From positions 1 to 33,074 of the forward strand of contig DKLZ01000049.1 in the NCBI GenBank assembly GCA_002455955.1: 33,074 nucleotides of DNA. Direction: 5' to 3'. Positions within the stretch are counted from its first letter, which is position 1, and the number at the start of each line of letters is the position of its first letter. The notes under the pieces were generated by a model, which made no database searches, was not told the origin of the DNA, and saw only the letters and a program-made list of their open reading frames with translations. Made by a program: the position numbers and the translations under genes. Source of the DNA: Dehalococcoidia bacterium UBA6627 (GTDB lineage Bacteria; Chloroflexota; Dehalococcoidia; UBA2979). This document shows positions 8,908 to 17,796 of the stretch, piece by piece.

Positions 8908-9594
8908 TTAAGTGCTTCTACCGAGAGCCACATGTAGTTCAGCAACGGCCTCAGCTGGTGTTTGTTGATCGTTGAACACAGCGGAACCCGCGACGATCAA
9001 ATTAGCGCCAGCATCGACGCACCGGCTAATATTGTGCGCTTTTACTCCACCATCTATCTCGATCGTGAAATCATTGAGATTAAGTGCATTAGCTGCAGCC
9101 CGTACTGCGCTGACTTTTTCCAGCAAGTCTTCTCGTAAGTTTTGCCCACCCCATCCAGGTTGAATTGTCATAACAGTAATTTGTGTGAGTTGCGGAAGAA
9201 GTCCCTCAAATGTTTCTAGGTCAGTTTCAGGATTTACCGCTAAAGCTGGCTCACAGCCAAGCTCTCGGATTTGGGTAATTAGCATCTCCGATGTCTTCAT
9301 ATCGCCGGCTGCCTCGTAGTGGAAGATTTGTGTATCTGCGCCAACCTGCGCGAAGCTTTTAATGTGCTCACTTGGTCGTTCTACCATCAGATGCACTTCT
9401 ATCGGAAGTGAGCTTGCTGCACGAACCGCTGCTACGACTTCAGTCCCGAAGCTTAATGGCGGTACAAAGTGAGCATCCATAACATCTAGATGCATCAGAT
9501 CTACTCCAGCTGCTTCGACAGCGTGAATTTGCCCAGTAAGTTGTCCGAAATCGGCGGTCAGGATTGAGGGTGCAATTCTGACTGAGTGTTTCAT
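8908..9594 (-). CDS. rpe: Ribulose-phosphate 3-epimerase
   Basis: Interconverts D-ribulose 5-phosphate and D-xylulose 5-phosphate in the pentose phosphate and Calvin pathways. The 228-residue TIM barrel begins APSILTADFGQL and has the metal/catalytic strand MHLDVMDAHFVP, HLMV, the phosphate loop region MTIQPGWGGQ, EIDGGV and the final VAGSAVF phosphate-binding loop. Two signature spots differ from the consensus: DGHFVPN is DAHFVPP, and NPGFGGQ is QPGWGGQ. The metal ligands are retained, so activity is likely, but a related epimerase specificity is possible. Its ATG overlaps the argH stop by 4 nt (ATGA), so translation is probably coupled to argH. Confidence 0.87.
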   Translation of the reverse strand: MKHSVRIAPSILTADFGQLTGQIHAVEAAGVDLMHLDVMDAHFVPPLSFGTEVVAAVRAASSLPIEVHLMVERPSEHIKSFAQVGADTQIFHYEAAGDMKTSEMLITQIRELGCEPALAVNPETDLETFEGLLPQLTQITVMTIQPGWGGQNLREDLLEKVSAVRAAANALNLNDFTIEIDGGVKAHNISRCVDAGANLIVAGSAVFNDQQTPAEAVAELHVALGRST

Positions 9595-11015
9595 GTTGCT
9601 TCGTCTTTCTTGAGCTCATCGGAGTCGAGTCGAACTCGGGCTGCTTTGAGCGCAGTCGCAACTGCAACCGGTCCAGTACCGCCAGGGATGTCCCGAGAGT
9701 TCAAGGAGGTGCTGAGGTCAATTTCTAATGCATCAGCTTGGAAGGCTTGGTGAGCTTCTTGCAGTTCCTCCAGACTAAGTTCGTCGAAGCGTTGCCCTTT
9801 CTGCTCACAGCTGAGGACGAGTTTCCCCACTGCCTCGTGCGCGTCACGGAAAGGGACGCCGTGCTTCGAAAGGTAATCAGCATAGTCGGTGGCTAGTGCG
9901 AAGTTAGCGACTGCAGCAACAGCACCGGCTTCAGCATCGAAAGCTAATGTCGGCAGCATTGCGCTCATCACTCGTAGAGAGATCACTAGCGTGTCCACAG
10001 TATCGAATAAGGATTCCTTGTCTTCTTGATTGTCTTTGTTATAGGCGAGCGGTTGACTTTTTAGTAGTGCTAGCGATTGCATAAGGTTGCCGATGACACG
10101 AGCACTCTTTCCTCGAGCTAGCTCCGCTACATCAGCATTCTTTTTCTGCGGCATGATGCTTGATCCTGTTGCGAAAGCATCGTCCAAAGTTGCGAGATGG
10201 AATTCATCCGAAACCCAGAGGATAATTTCCTCTGAAAGACGCGAGATATGAACCATAGCTAGAGCTGCTGCTGAGTGGAGATCGACTACAAAATCACGAT
10301 CCGATACCGCATCGAGGCTGTTCGTCGATATCGAATCGAAACCGAGTTCGTTCGCTGTCATCTCTCGATCGATTGGATATGCGACACCTGCGAGTGCACC
10401 TGATCCAAGAGGTGAAACGTTGATGCGGACACGGGTTTGCGAGATGCGTTCACTATCACGATTGAACATTGCTTCGTAAGCGAGCAAGTGATGTCCGAGT
10501 AAGATTGGTTGAGCTCTTTGAAGATGCGTATATCCAGGAATTACTGTTCCTGTTTCACGCTCTGCAAGAGAAATTAGTGCCCCACGGATGGTGTGAAGTT
10601 CGACGAGAATTTGGTCACATGCGGCACGAGCGAACAGCCGCATGTCAGTAGCGATTTGATCGTTTCTTGAGCGGCCCGTGTGGAGCCGCCGACCCGGGTC
10701 GCCGATCCTTTCAGTTAAGGCCGCTTCGATATTGAGGTGAATATCCTCACGGTCCACACGAAAATCGAACTGACCAGACGCTATTTCCTCGCGGATTGTT
10801 TCGAGGCCGGAGATGATCGCATTTCTATCATCCGTACTGATGATGGAACAGTGCGCAAGCATACGAGCATGAGCGATAGAGGCCGCTATGTCTTCACGGT
10901 AGAGTCGACGGTCGAAGTCGATTGATGCATTGAAGGCATCAACAAGGTCACTGGTCTTGCCGGTGAAACGTCCTCCCCAGAGTTTCACAGGTAGCTGGTC
11001 TGAATCATCATGCAT
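9591..11015 (-). CDS. argH: Argininosuccinate lyase
   Basis: Splits argininosuccinate into arginine and fumarate, the last step of arginine synthesis. The 474-residue protein starts with KLWGGRFTGKTSDLVDAFNASI. It contains the HTGRSRNDQ substrate loop (112-120), the YTHLQRAQP segment with His164, and the fumarase/aspartase signature GSSIMPQKKN at 284-293 that supplies the catalytic Ser. The ATG at 11015 has a GGAGG Shine-Dalgarno at 11021-11025 with 5-nt spacing, and that sequence is the 3' arm of a perfect hairpin (separate entry). rpe follows with a 4-nt overlap. argG lies upstream on the same strand beyond a 329-bp interval. Confidence 0.96.
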   Translation of the reverse strand: MHDDSDQLPVKLWGGRFTGKTSDLVDAFNASIDFDRRLYREDIAASIAHARMLAHCSIISTDDRNAIISGLETIREEIASGQFDFRVDREDIHLNIEAALTERIGDPGRRLHTGRSRNDQIATDMRLFARAACDQILVELHTIRGALISLAERETGTVIPGYTHLQRAQPILLGHHLLAYEAMFNRDSERISQTRVRINVSPLGSGALAGVAYPIDREMTANELGFDSISTNSLDAVSDRDFVVDLHSAAALAMVHISRLSEEIILWVSDEFHLATLDDAFATGSSIMPQKKNADVAELARGKSARVIGNLMQSLALLKSQPLAYNKDNQEDKESLFDTVDTLVISLRVMSAMLPTLAFDAEAGAVAAVANFALATDYADYLSKHGVPFRDAHEAVGKLVLSCEQKGQRFDELSLEELQEAHQAFQADALEIDLSTSLNSRDIPGGTGPVAVATALKAARVRLDSDELKKDEAT

Positions 11016-11020
11016 TACAT

Positions 11021-11037
11021 CCTCCGCGAAGCGGAGG
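11021..11037 (-). promoter_or_regulatory. Hairpin sequestering the argH Shine-Dalgarno
   Basis: On the minus strand the argH leader reads CCTCCGC-TTC-GCGGAGG followed by ATGTA and the start ATG. The 7-bp stem is perfect and GC-rich with a 3-nt loop, and its 3' arm is the Shine-Dalgarno GGAGG itself. In RNA, CCUCC would occlude ribosome binding unless the stem is opened. The leader further upstream (to 11124) contains two GCTAGC hexamers and an A8 tract within a GCGT/ACGC stem, so alternative folds are conceivable. The regulatory role is inferred from geometry only. Confidence 0.55.
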
Positions 11038-11124
11038 CTAGCGCACGTTCTCTTCGGCTAGCAATAAGGATCGAAGAAGACGCTTTCTAGCCTGCGTTAT
11101 TTTTTTTACCTGACGCATGAATAC

Positions 11125-11340
11125 TTAACTTAAGTTATTAGAGATCAGGAACTTACTCGACATTCGATTGCAAGGGCAGGTGCTCGATTCTACTGTGATT
11201 CGCCCAGAAAGGATCGCGGTAACATGTTGAAGTTCAATTGTGTTGAACAATCGATCTAGATAGACCAGATTCATCATTCCATCTGATAAGGATCGCGGAC
11301 CATCAAGGTTTTCGGTAAGAAGAACACGATCCTTTGGCAT
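11125..11340 (-). CDS. Hypothetical small ORF between argG and argH
   Basis: A 71-codon reading frame that begins at an ATG only 4 nt after the argG stop codon, with GGGG about 7 nt upstream (the GGGG overlaps the end of argG). The product begins MPKDRVLLTENLDG, has a leucine-rich middle (NLVYLDRLFNTIELQHV) and ends SKFLISNNLS. I do not recognise it. Position and spacing fit a translationally coupled gene, but composition gives no firm support. It could equally be chance open frame in a leader region for argH. A 12-bp perfect palindrome, TAACTTAAGTTA (11126-11137), overlaps its stop codon. Confidence 0.3.
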   Translation of the reverse strand: MPKDRVLLTENLDGPRSLSDGMMNLVYLDRLFNTIELQHVTAILSGRITVESSTCPCNRMSSKFLISNNLS

Positions 11341-11344
11341 TGCG

Positions 11345-12616
11345 TTACCCCGAGGTTCCATCGCCGGTTTCGTCCTTGTCAGATATAGGGGGTGCCGCTA
11401 GATGGAGAGGGTCTCGTTTATCGATCAGCAATTGACGATGTGCTTGCACCTGTACAGCAAGTCCATGCAGCTTGATGAAACCTTGGGCCGCTTTCTGATC
11501 AAAAAGGTCATTCTCGCCGTACGTTGCTAGTTCTTTGCTGTAGAGGCTGCTGTCAGCCTGTTTACCGAGTGTACGAAGGTTCCCATGGTGGAGTTGCAGG
11601 CGGACTTGTCCGGTCACATTCTGTTGTGATGATCGCACGTATGCTGCGAGATCACGGTGATGTGCGCTGAACCAGTGCCCACCGTAGATAAGGTCAGCGC
11701 ACTCGTCGGCAACGCGTGATTTCATGCGATGTTGTGCTTTAGACAGAGTGAGTTGTTCGAGTTGCTTGTGGGCTTCGATCAAGATCACGGCAGCGGGTGC
11801 TTCGTAAACTTCACGCGACTTAATTCCGACGACACGATCCTCGACCATGTCGATACGTCCGAGACCATGCTTAGCTCCGAGGTTCGATAGCTGCTTGACG
11901 AGCGTTACCGGGTCTAGATAGTCGCCATCGATGGCGACTGGTATGCCCTTTTCAAAGCTGATCTCGATTGTTGTTGGTTTTGCGGGGGTATCCTCAATAT
12001 TACGAGTCCATTCCCAGACATCGGCAGGTGGCTCAGCCCATGGATCTTCAAGTTCGCCGCATTCAACTGAGCGTCCCCATAGATTTTCGTCAGTTGAGTA
12101 GGGAGCCTCAGTAGTTTGGCGAACGGATATCTGATGTTTAGCCGCGTACGCTAATGCGGCATCTCGACTCATCTCATTCTCTCGGGCGGTGCCGATAACC
12201 TTGAGGTCTGGAGCGAGCGTCGTTATAGCGATATCGAGACGAACTTGGTCGTTCCCTTTACCAGTACAACCATGCGCGACGGCAGTCGCACCTATAGCCC
12301 TAGCTTTATCTACGAGTAGCTTGGCAATGAGCGGACGACCGAGCGCCGTAGCGAGAGGATACTCACCCTGATAAAGGGCATTTGCTTGAAGAGCGGGGAA
12401 CACGAAATAGTTGAGAAAATTCTCTTTCGCATCAATTACTTCTACTTCGGCTGCGCCAGCTTCGTTACCGCGATCACGAGCACTTTCTAAGTCAGGTAGG
12501 TTACCGAGATCTACAGTTAAGCAGTGCACCTCATACCCGTAGGTCTCTTGCAGCCACTTGCATGCTACAGATGTGTCGAGACCTCCGGAGTAGGCGAGTA
12601 CTATTTTTTCGTTCAT
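11345..12616 (-). CDS. argG: Argininosuccinate synthase
   Basis: Joins citrulline and aspartate with ATP to give argininosuccinate. The 423-residue protein opens with the N-type ATP-pyrophosphatase P-loop VLAYSGGLDTSV and continues with the citrulline/aspartate binding segments VAHGCTGKGNDQVR and EAPYSTDENLWGRSVECG, which are diagnostic for this enzyme. The C-terminal oligomerisation arm is present, with a tail of about 15 hydrophilic residues. The ATG at 12616 is preceded by a GGAGG-type sequence (revcomp of cctcc at 12622-12626). It follows argD by 56 bp on the same strand, so argD-argG are probably one transcript. Confidence 0.96.
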   Translation of the reverse strand: MNEKIVLAYSGGLDTSVACKWLQETYGYEVHCLTVDLGNLPDLESARDRGNEAGAAEVEVIDAKENFLNYFVFPALQANALYQGEYPLATALGRPLIAKLLVDKARAIGATAVAHGCTGKGNDQVRLDIAITTLAPDLKVIGTARENEMSRDAALAYAAKHQISVRQTTEAPYSTDENLWGRSVECGELEDPWAEPPADVWEWTRNIEDTPAKPTTIEISFEKGIPVAIDGDYLDPVTLVKQLSNLGAKHGLGRIDMVEDRVVGIKSREVYEAPAAVILIEAHKQLEQLTLSKAQHRMKSRVADECADLIYGGHWFSAHHRDLAAYVRSSQQNVTGQVRLQLHHGNLRTLGKQADSSLYSKELATYGENDLFDQKAAQGFIKLHGLAVQVQAHRQLLIDKRDPLHLAAPPISDKDETGDGTSG

Positions 12617-12672
12617 TGACCCTCCTACCGTGAATTTAAGGTAACAAGAGCTTAGTTGTCTTAGAGCAGCGG

Positions 12673-13863
12673 TTATTTTTCTTCTAGTTTAGTCAGAGAT
12701 TCCTCGACGATATCAACGGCTTGGTTGATCTCATCTTCAGTGACGTTCAGTGGTGGTATAAAGCGAACACGGTTTGGGCGCACCGGGTTAAGGAGTAGCC
12801 CCATTTCGCGTGCGTGTGTCACGACATCTACTGACAGTTCTTCAGATAGCTCGAGTCGCCGTAACAATCCTCTGCCGTCTTCAGCAATTGCTAGTGGATG
12901 GCGGTCTACAAGTCCGTTTAGTCGGTGACTGAGTTGTTCACCTCGTGCTCGTGCATTTTCAAGTATTCCACCGTCTATGAGTTCACGGAAAACATATGCG
13001 CCGGCAGCTGTAGCCAACGGGTTACCACCAAAGGTAGAGCCATGGTCGCCAGGTTCGAAGACCGAAGCATGCTCCTTAGAAAGAACAGCACCAAGTGGTA
13101 CCCCACCGCCGATACCCTTCGCTGAGGTCATAATGTCGGGCTCTATGCCTGCTTGCTCATATGCCCACACCGTACCCGTACGGCCAACCCCAGTTTGAAT
13201 TTCATCGAGAATGAGCAATAGATTTTGCTGATCGCACCAGGAACGGACTGCTTCGAGGTAGCCTTCGCTGGGGACGTTGACACCACCTTCACCTTGTATT
13301 GGTTCGATCATGATCGCCGCAGTCCGGGGAGTAGTAGATTCCTTGATTTGATCGATGTTGTTGTAATCGACAAAGACAAAACCTGGAGTTGTGGGACCGA
13401 ATGGTTCGCGGTAGGCAGGGGTTCCTGACGCGGCTACAGTGGTCATAGTGCGACCGTGAAAACCATCGTTTGTGGCGATGATCTCATAGCCGCCGTCTCG
13501 GTTCTGGATGCCCCATTTTCTAGCGAGTTTGATCGCAGCTTCATTTGCTTCGGCACCTGAGTTTACGAAGAATACGCGATCAAGAGCTGAATGCTCGATT
13601 AGCATCTCACCGAGTTCGATTTGGGGCTCGGAGTAAAAGATGTTTGATACATGGATCAACGTCTTTGCCTGTTTGGCAATTGCCTCAGCAAGACCAGAGT
13701 CTGCATGCCCAAGCGTGTTTGAGGCTATTCCAGCAATGAAGTCAAGGTAATTGTTCCCATCGTCGTCCCATACATGGGTACCTTTTCCGCGGACGAGTGT
13801 GATTGGCAGGCGACGAGCGGTCTGCATGTGAATCGCAGCTTCTCTCGAGGGGATGTTACCCAC
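12673..13863 (-). CDS. argD: Acetylornithine aminotransferase
   Basis: A class III PLP aminotransferase that converts N-acetylglutamate semialdehyde and glutamate to N-acetylornithine and 2-oxoglutarate. The 396 residues show DDDGNNYLDFIAGIASNTLGH near the start, NSGAEANEAAIKLARKWG at 101-118, FHGRT, the LILDEIQTGVGRTG segment, and the PLP lysine Lys249 in TSAKGIGGGVPLGAVL. The start is GTG at 13863 with an AGGGAGA Shine-Dalgarno 7 nt upstream. The arginine context supports ArgD over other ornithine or GABA transaminases. argG follows. Confidence 0.93.
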   Translation of the reverse strand: MGNIPSREAAIHMQTARRLPITLVRGKGTHVWDDDGNNYLDFIAGIASNTLGHADSGLAEAIAKQAKTLIHVSNIFYSEPQIELGEMLIEHSALDRVFFVNSGAEANEAAIKLARKWGIQNRDGGYEIIATNDGFHGRTMTTVAASGTPAYREPFGPTTPGFVFVDYNNIDQIKESTTPRTAAIMIEPIQGEGGVNVPSEGYLEAVRSWCDQQNLLLILDEIQTGVGRTGTVWAYEQAGIEPDIMTSAKGIGGGVPLGAVLSKEHASVFEPGDHGSTFGGNPLATAAGAYVFRELIDGGILENARARGEQLSHRLNGLVDRHPLAIAEDGRGLLRRLELSEELSVDVVTHAREMGLLLNPVRPNRVRFIPPLNVTEDEINQAVDIVEESLTKLEEK

Positions 13864-14194
13864 GGTTTTTCTCCCTAGTGCTACTAATCGTTTCTTACGA
13901 GCATCAATGTTGTGTCTAGGTACGATACCCGTGATACGGTCCGTTAGACTAACGCGGTGGCGAGTGGAAGTCTCGCAAGATTTCTTGGAACAGTCGGCGG
14001 TACTGATTTCGAACTAGTTCATATTTGCTTTTAGTGCTTCCCATTTCTGGTAAGAAAATATCTGTAGAACGCTGTCGCTGAGGTATCCATTGCAGATATT
14101 TAATCATGACTGATTAGACCGATTAAGTCTTGCGGGGGACCGTATGCCCTTGCACGCCTTCTGACAGGTCAATCGATTTGATTATCGAAGGATG
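13864..14194. other. 331-bp intergenic region upstream of argD
   Basis: No gene is evident on either strand and no tRNA fold was found. The one clear element is a perfect 13-bp palindrome, CGTTAG-A-CTAACG, at 13942-13954, about 80 bp before the argD start, which could be an operator or part of the argD promoter. The direct repeat GATTA-GACC-GATTA lies near 14111-14125. I could not place a convincing -35/-10 pair. The region also takes the 3' end of the UPF0182 transcript, without an obvious U-tract terminator. Confidence 0.4.
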
Positions 14195-17008
14195 CTAGTT
14201 ATTAGATTGCACATCCTCTATAGCGTTGAGGAGCTCACGGATTCGTTGTAGCTCAGACTCAAGAATGTCAGTGGCATCACGTGCGTCGTCGACCAATTCC
14301 CCGAGATTCCCTGAGGGTACTTCTTTGTTCGGAGTTTCCCTTGTTGGTTCCGTTGTCTTTTCTTCTGTAGCAGGAGTTTGACCGCTACCTGGGAGAGTCG
14401 AACGTGCTTTACCAAAAACGACCTCTAACGCACGCTCGAAAGTCGGTTCCATAGCTATTGAGTTGCCGTTGGCGACAATCACACGCACTAACTCTGGCAA
14501 TCTCGAGTTTTCTGCTTGTAGGTATATTGGTTCAACGAACAGGAAGGATTGTCCGATCGGGATCATTAGTAAGTTTCCGCGTATCACCTCGGAACCCGCT
14601 TGGTCCCAAAGGGTAATCTGTTGCGAAATACCTGGGTTCTGGTCGATACGAGCTTCGATTTGGGCAGGTCCAAAAACGAGGTCGTCGGTCGGGAAGCGAT
14701 AAGCACGCAGTTTTCCGTATTGTTCGCCGTCCGAACTGCCAGCCAACCATGCAACTGTGTTTTGCCTGTTACGGGGAGTGAAAGGAAGGATCAGCGCAAA
14801 TTCGAGGTTCTCTTCTAGGTTTGCCTCTTCGCTCGGTAGCGTCATTAGCACGTAGTAGGGTTCGACAGGTTGTTCCTGTTGGCGGAAACGCTCCGTTGGG
14901 ATGTTCCATACGTCCTCCCCGATAAAGAAAACATTCGGGTCAGTAATGTGGTAGCGCAAGTATAAGTATGACTGAAGCGAGAACATGTCGAGCGGATAGC
15001 GCAAGTGTTCACGAATTTCTTGTGGCATTTCTTCATTAGGAGTGAACAAATTAGGGAAAATCTTTGCCCAAGTTGCTGCTATCGGATCTACGGTATCGAT
15101 CAGATAGAAGGACATATCGCCAGTGGTCGCGTCGACGACGATTTTCACACTGTCTCGAATATAGTTGAGGGCCTTGTTGTTCAATTGCTGTGAATAAGGG
15201 AAACGGTCCGAGACGGTGTAGGCAGACTGTATCCACTTAATCTTACCGTCGATGATGATCATGTAGGGGTCAGAATCGAGGATAAGGAACGGGGCGACTT
15301 TATGTATTCGTTGCTGAATGTTTCGGTTCATCAGCAGCCGGGAGTCGTTGTTGACTTGGCCAGAGATCAACAAGTTTGTGTCACCAAGCTCCCACGCTAA
15401 TGAGAAGCGCCGCATGAATGAAGAGAGAGTGATACCTCTGTCGGGTTCGTAAAAAGTCTCGGCATTTCCTTCGCCGAGTGGATAATCGAACTCTGCTTCA
15501 TTCGAATTCACGATCACATAGTGGTCTGTCTCTTCACCGAAATAGATGCGCGATCCCTCGATAGATAACTCGAGTTGCTCGCTGACTGGCGGGATATCTT
15601 GCGTGATGAAGTCTGGTAGCCCTTCTTCGAGGACTTCGTTGACTGGTGCGACGACAGCTCCGAAGCCGTGAGTTAGTTGAAGCCGTTCACGAGTCCAATT
15701 TCGATCTTGTGCACGGCTGATATCTAATTCACGGGGAGAAAGCATGACCTGCCGCAATTCGCCGTCGATGTTATATCGGTCCACGTCAACATCGTTGAAG
15801 AGGTAGAACTGCCGGATCGCTTGGACTTGATTGAAAGTGTCACGGAGCGGACGCGGATCCAGAAGGCGAATGTTATCGATCGTCAGAGGGTTTGCTTCCA
15901 GTTCTGGCACAGTTACTGATTGTTCGGCTGGGAAAGGGGTTTCCGTAATGTCACTCAGCCCATATGCGAAGCGAGTCGCTTCAATGTTGTGCCCGATGTA
16001 TTGTTCTTCACGTTCACGCTCATTCGGTTCTACCTGGAACGATTGCACGAAATTCGGGTATAAGACTCCGCCTAACAAGCCGGCGATGACCCATAATCCG
16101 AAAGCGAATAGAGGTAGCCGATAACCATCCCGTGATAGAAATGCATTTGCAATCGTCACTAGCCCTGCGAAAAGAGCGAGTGTGATTAAGATGTAACGCA
16201 TTGGTAGGCGGGCATTCATATCTGTGTAGGTGGCTCCGAAGACAATTCCGTCCGGAGATAGGGCAAGTTCAAAGATGCTTAGGTAAGTGCTGAGCGCAAT
16301 CAGCATTAGGATGATTCCCAGCAGTATTGATAGGTGGATCCGCATTCCTCGTGTCACATTGAGTTGGAATCCTTGGAGGGAGAGTGAGAGTGCGTAGACT
16401 GCTCCTGCACCAAGCATCGACACTATGCACAAACCTAGGAACCATCCCTGAATTAGTTGATACGCAGGGAGGTCGAACATGTAGAAAGAAATGTCTCGAT
16501 CGAAGGCAGGATCTTCTCGGCCGAACTCAACTCCGTTCAACCAAGAGAGGATGGTCTCCCATGATCCGCCAGCAACTGATCCGAATATCACGCCAAGGAA
16601 TAATGTTGCAGCGATCAATATGATCGTAACGATCCGCCGCAGCGACGCAACGCCGACCTCTTCGATGAATGATTCCTCTGGCCCCTTCGGAGACAGGCGA
16701 CGAGCTAGAAAAATATTTCCACCGATAATTGTGACAGTAATCGTTGCGCCCAGAAAGAAGAGAACAATTTTCGTAAGTAGTACTTGACGGAAGACGCTTT
16801 GGAACCCGACCGAGTCGAACCAGAGGATGTCGACGTATATTGACTTCAGTACGCTGATAACAATGAATAGAATCAGGGCGCCAGCCGCTAATCCGATCCA
16901 GCGCAACGGAATAGGAGAACGGAATTGGGGGGTCCCGTCGCCTCCAACACGAAACGGTTCGGGAGGCGGTCCTAGATCATCACGATTACGGTCGTCAAAA
17001 AAGCCCAT
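14195..17008 (-). CDS. UPF0182 family large membrane protein
   Basis: A 937-residue integral membrane protein of the UPF0182 family (COG1615), whose biochemical role is unknown. The N-terminus is a short cytoplasmic Pro/Gly-rich stretch. About seven hydrophobic segments follow in residues 30-330, for example WIGLAAGALILFIVISVL and LPLFAFGLWVIAGLLGG. A long extracytoplasmic domain with the family blocks RYNIDGELRQVMLSPREL, LTHGFGAVVAPVN and LRYPLDMFSLQ comes next, then a Thr/Glu/Pro-rich linker and a C-terminal helix. The frame is open 40 codons further upstream, but those codons overlap argB. The ATG at 17008, 2 nt after the argB stop, begins MGFFDDRNRDD, as in relatives. It is probably co-transcribed with argJ-argB. 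Confidence 0.9.
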   Translation of the reverse strand: MGFFDDRNRDDLGPPPEPFRVGGDGTPQFRSPIPLRWIGLAAGALILFIVISVLKSIYVDILWFDSVGFQSVFRQVLLTKIVLFFLGATITVTIIGGNIFLARRLSPKGPEESFIEEVGVASLRRIVTIILIAATLFLGVIFGSVAGGSWETILSWLNGVEFGREDPAFDRDISFYMFDLPAYQLIQGWFLGLCIVSMLGAGAVYALSLSLQGFQLNVTRGMRIHLSILLGIILMLIALSTYLSIFELALSPDGIVFGATYTDMNARLPMRYILITLALFAGLVTIANAFLSRDGYRLPLFAFGLWVIAGLLGGVLYPNFVQSFQVEPNEREREEQYIGHNIEATRFAYGLSDITETPFPAEQSVTVPELEANPLTIDNIRLLDPRPLRDTFNQVQAIRQFYLFNDVDVDRYNIDGELRQVMLSPRELDISRAQDRNWTRERLQLTHGFGAVVAPVNEVLEEGLPDFITQDIPPVSEQLELSIEGSRIYFGEETDHYVIVNSNEAEFDYPLGEGNAETFYEPDRGITLSSFMRRFSLAWELGDTNLLISGQVNNDSRLLMNRNIQQRIHKVAPFLILDSDPYMIIIDGKIKWIQSAYTVSDRFPYSQQLNNKALNYIRDSVKIVVDATTGDMSFYLIDTVDPIAATWAKIFPNLFTPNEEMPQEIREHLRYPLDMFSLQSYLYLRYHITDPNVFFIGEDVWNIPTERFRQQEQPVEPYYVLMTLPSEEANLEENLEFALILPFTPRNRQNTVAWLAGSSDGEQYGKLRAYRFPTDDLVFGPAQIEARIDQNPGISQQITLWDQAGSEVIRGNLLMIPIGQSFLFVEPIYLQAENSRLPELVRVIVANGNSIAMEPTFERALEVVFGKARSTLPGSGQTPATEEKTTEPTRETPNKEVPSGNLGELVDDARDATDILESELQRIRELLNAIEDVQSNN

Positions 17009-17010
17009 AG

Positions 17011-17796
17011 TTAATTTCTGCTCACGCGAGTTCCAAGAGTTTTGTTTTTGAGCAATTGAGAAATTGTGCCAGGTGCTGTGCCGTTCACAATAAATGCTTC
17101 TGTGCCAGCTTCTGCTGCACGAAGACATGCTTCAACTTTAGGGATCATACCACCACTGAGTATTCCTTTAGTCTTTAGAGTAGCAATACCTTGTGCATTG
17201 ATAGACGAGACCAACTTATCATCGCCATCGAATAAACCATCTACATCTGTCATGAACAGTAATCGTTTAGCTTGCATGGCGTGTGCTAACTCACCTGCGA
17301 CTGTATCGGCGTTGATATTGAGTGGTTGCGACGGAGATTCGATCCCTATCGGAGCCACTATTGGAATTATACCCGCCTGAATTAACGAGCTGAAGAAATC
17401 TACATCTACATCGCTGATACGGCCAACGAAGCCAAGACGTTCGTTATAACGGACCGCTCTAATCGAGTTGCCGTCGACGCCGCTGATTCCAACTGCGTGT
17501 CCGCCATGTGCGACGATTTGAGCTACGAGTTGTGAGTTCACGACCCCACGCAGCACACCGATGACAATTTCAAGGGCGTCTGCCCTAGTTTCCCTGAGTC
17601 CATCGACGAAGGTTGCCTCAATGCCCATTCGATTGAGCCAATGACTTATCATTGCACCGCCACCGTGCACTACCAGTGGTCGATGCCCATCATTGGCCAG
17701 GGAAACGATATCTTCGATCGTTGTGTCCTCAGAGCCAAGCGTCGAACCACCTATCTTGATCACAGTTATTCCTGTAGTGGCTTTTTTCAGAGTCAT
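17011..17796 (-). CDS. argB: Acetylglutamate kinase
   Basis: Phosphorylates N-acetylglutamate, the second step of arginine synthesis. The 261-residue amino acid kinase fold has KIGGSTLG at the N-terminus, the VVHGGGAMI substrate glycine loop, FVDGLRET, LNINADTVAGELAHAM, the LLFMTDVDGLF nucleotide segment and the LSGGMIPKVEACLRAAEAG ending of ArgB. The ATG at 17796 overlaps the argJ stop by 4 nt, so coupled translation is likely. It lacks the long N-terminal helix of arginine-inhibited hexameric forms, which hints at weak arginine feedback. That point is inference. Confidence 0.94.
   Translation of the reverse strand: MTLKKATTGITVIKIGGSTLGSEDTTIEDIVSLANDGHRPLVVHGGGAMISHWLNRMGIEATFVDGLRETRADALEIVIGVLRGVVNSQLVAQIVAHGGHAVGISGVDGNSIRAVRYNERLGFVGRISDVDVDFFSSLIQAGIIPIVAPIGIESPSQPLNINADTVAGELAHAMQAKRLLFMTDVDGLFDGDDKLVSSINAQGIATLKTKGILSGGMIPKVEACLRAAEAGTEAFIVNGTAPGTISQLLKNKTLGTRVSRN

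Noticed and set aside
13864..14194. Possible tRNA or T-box in the argD upstream gap, prompted by a GTTCGAAAT-like string on the minus strand
   Set aside because: The flanks do not pair into a T-arm, and no acceptor stem or T-box sequence is visible.
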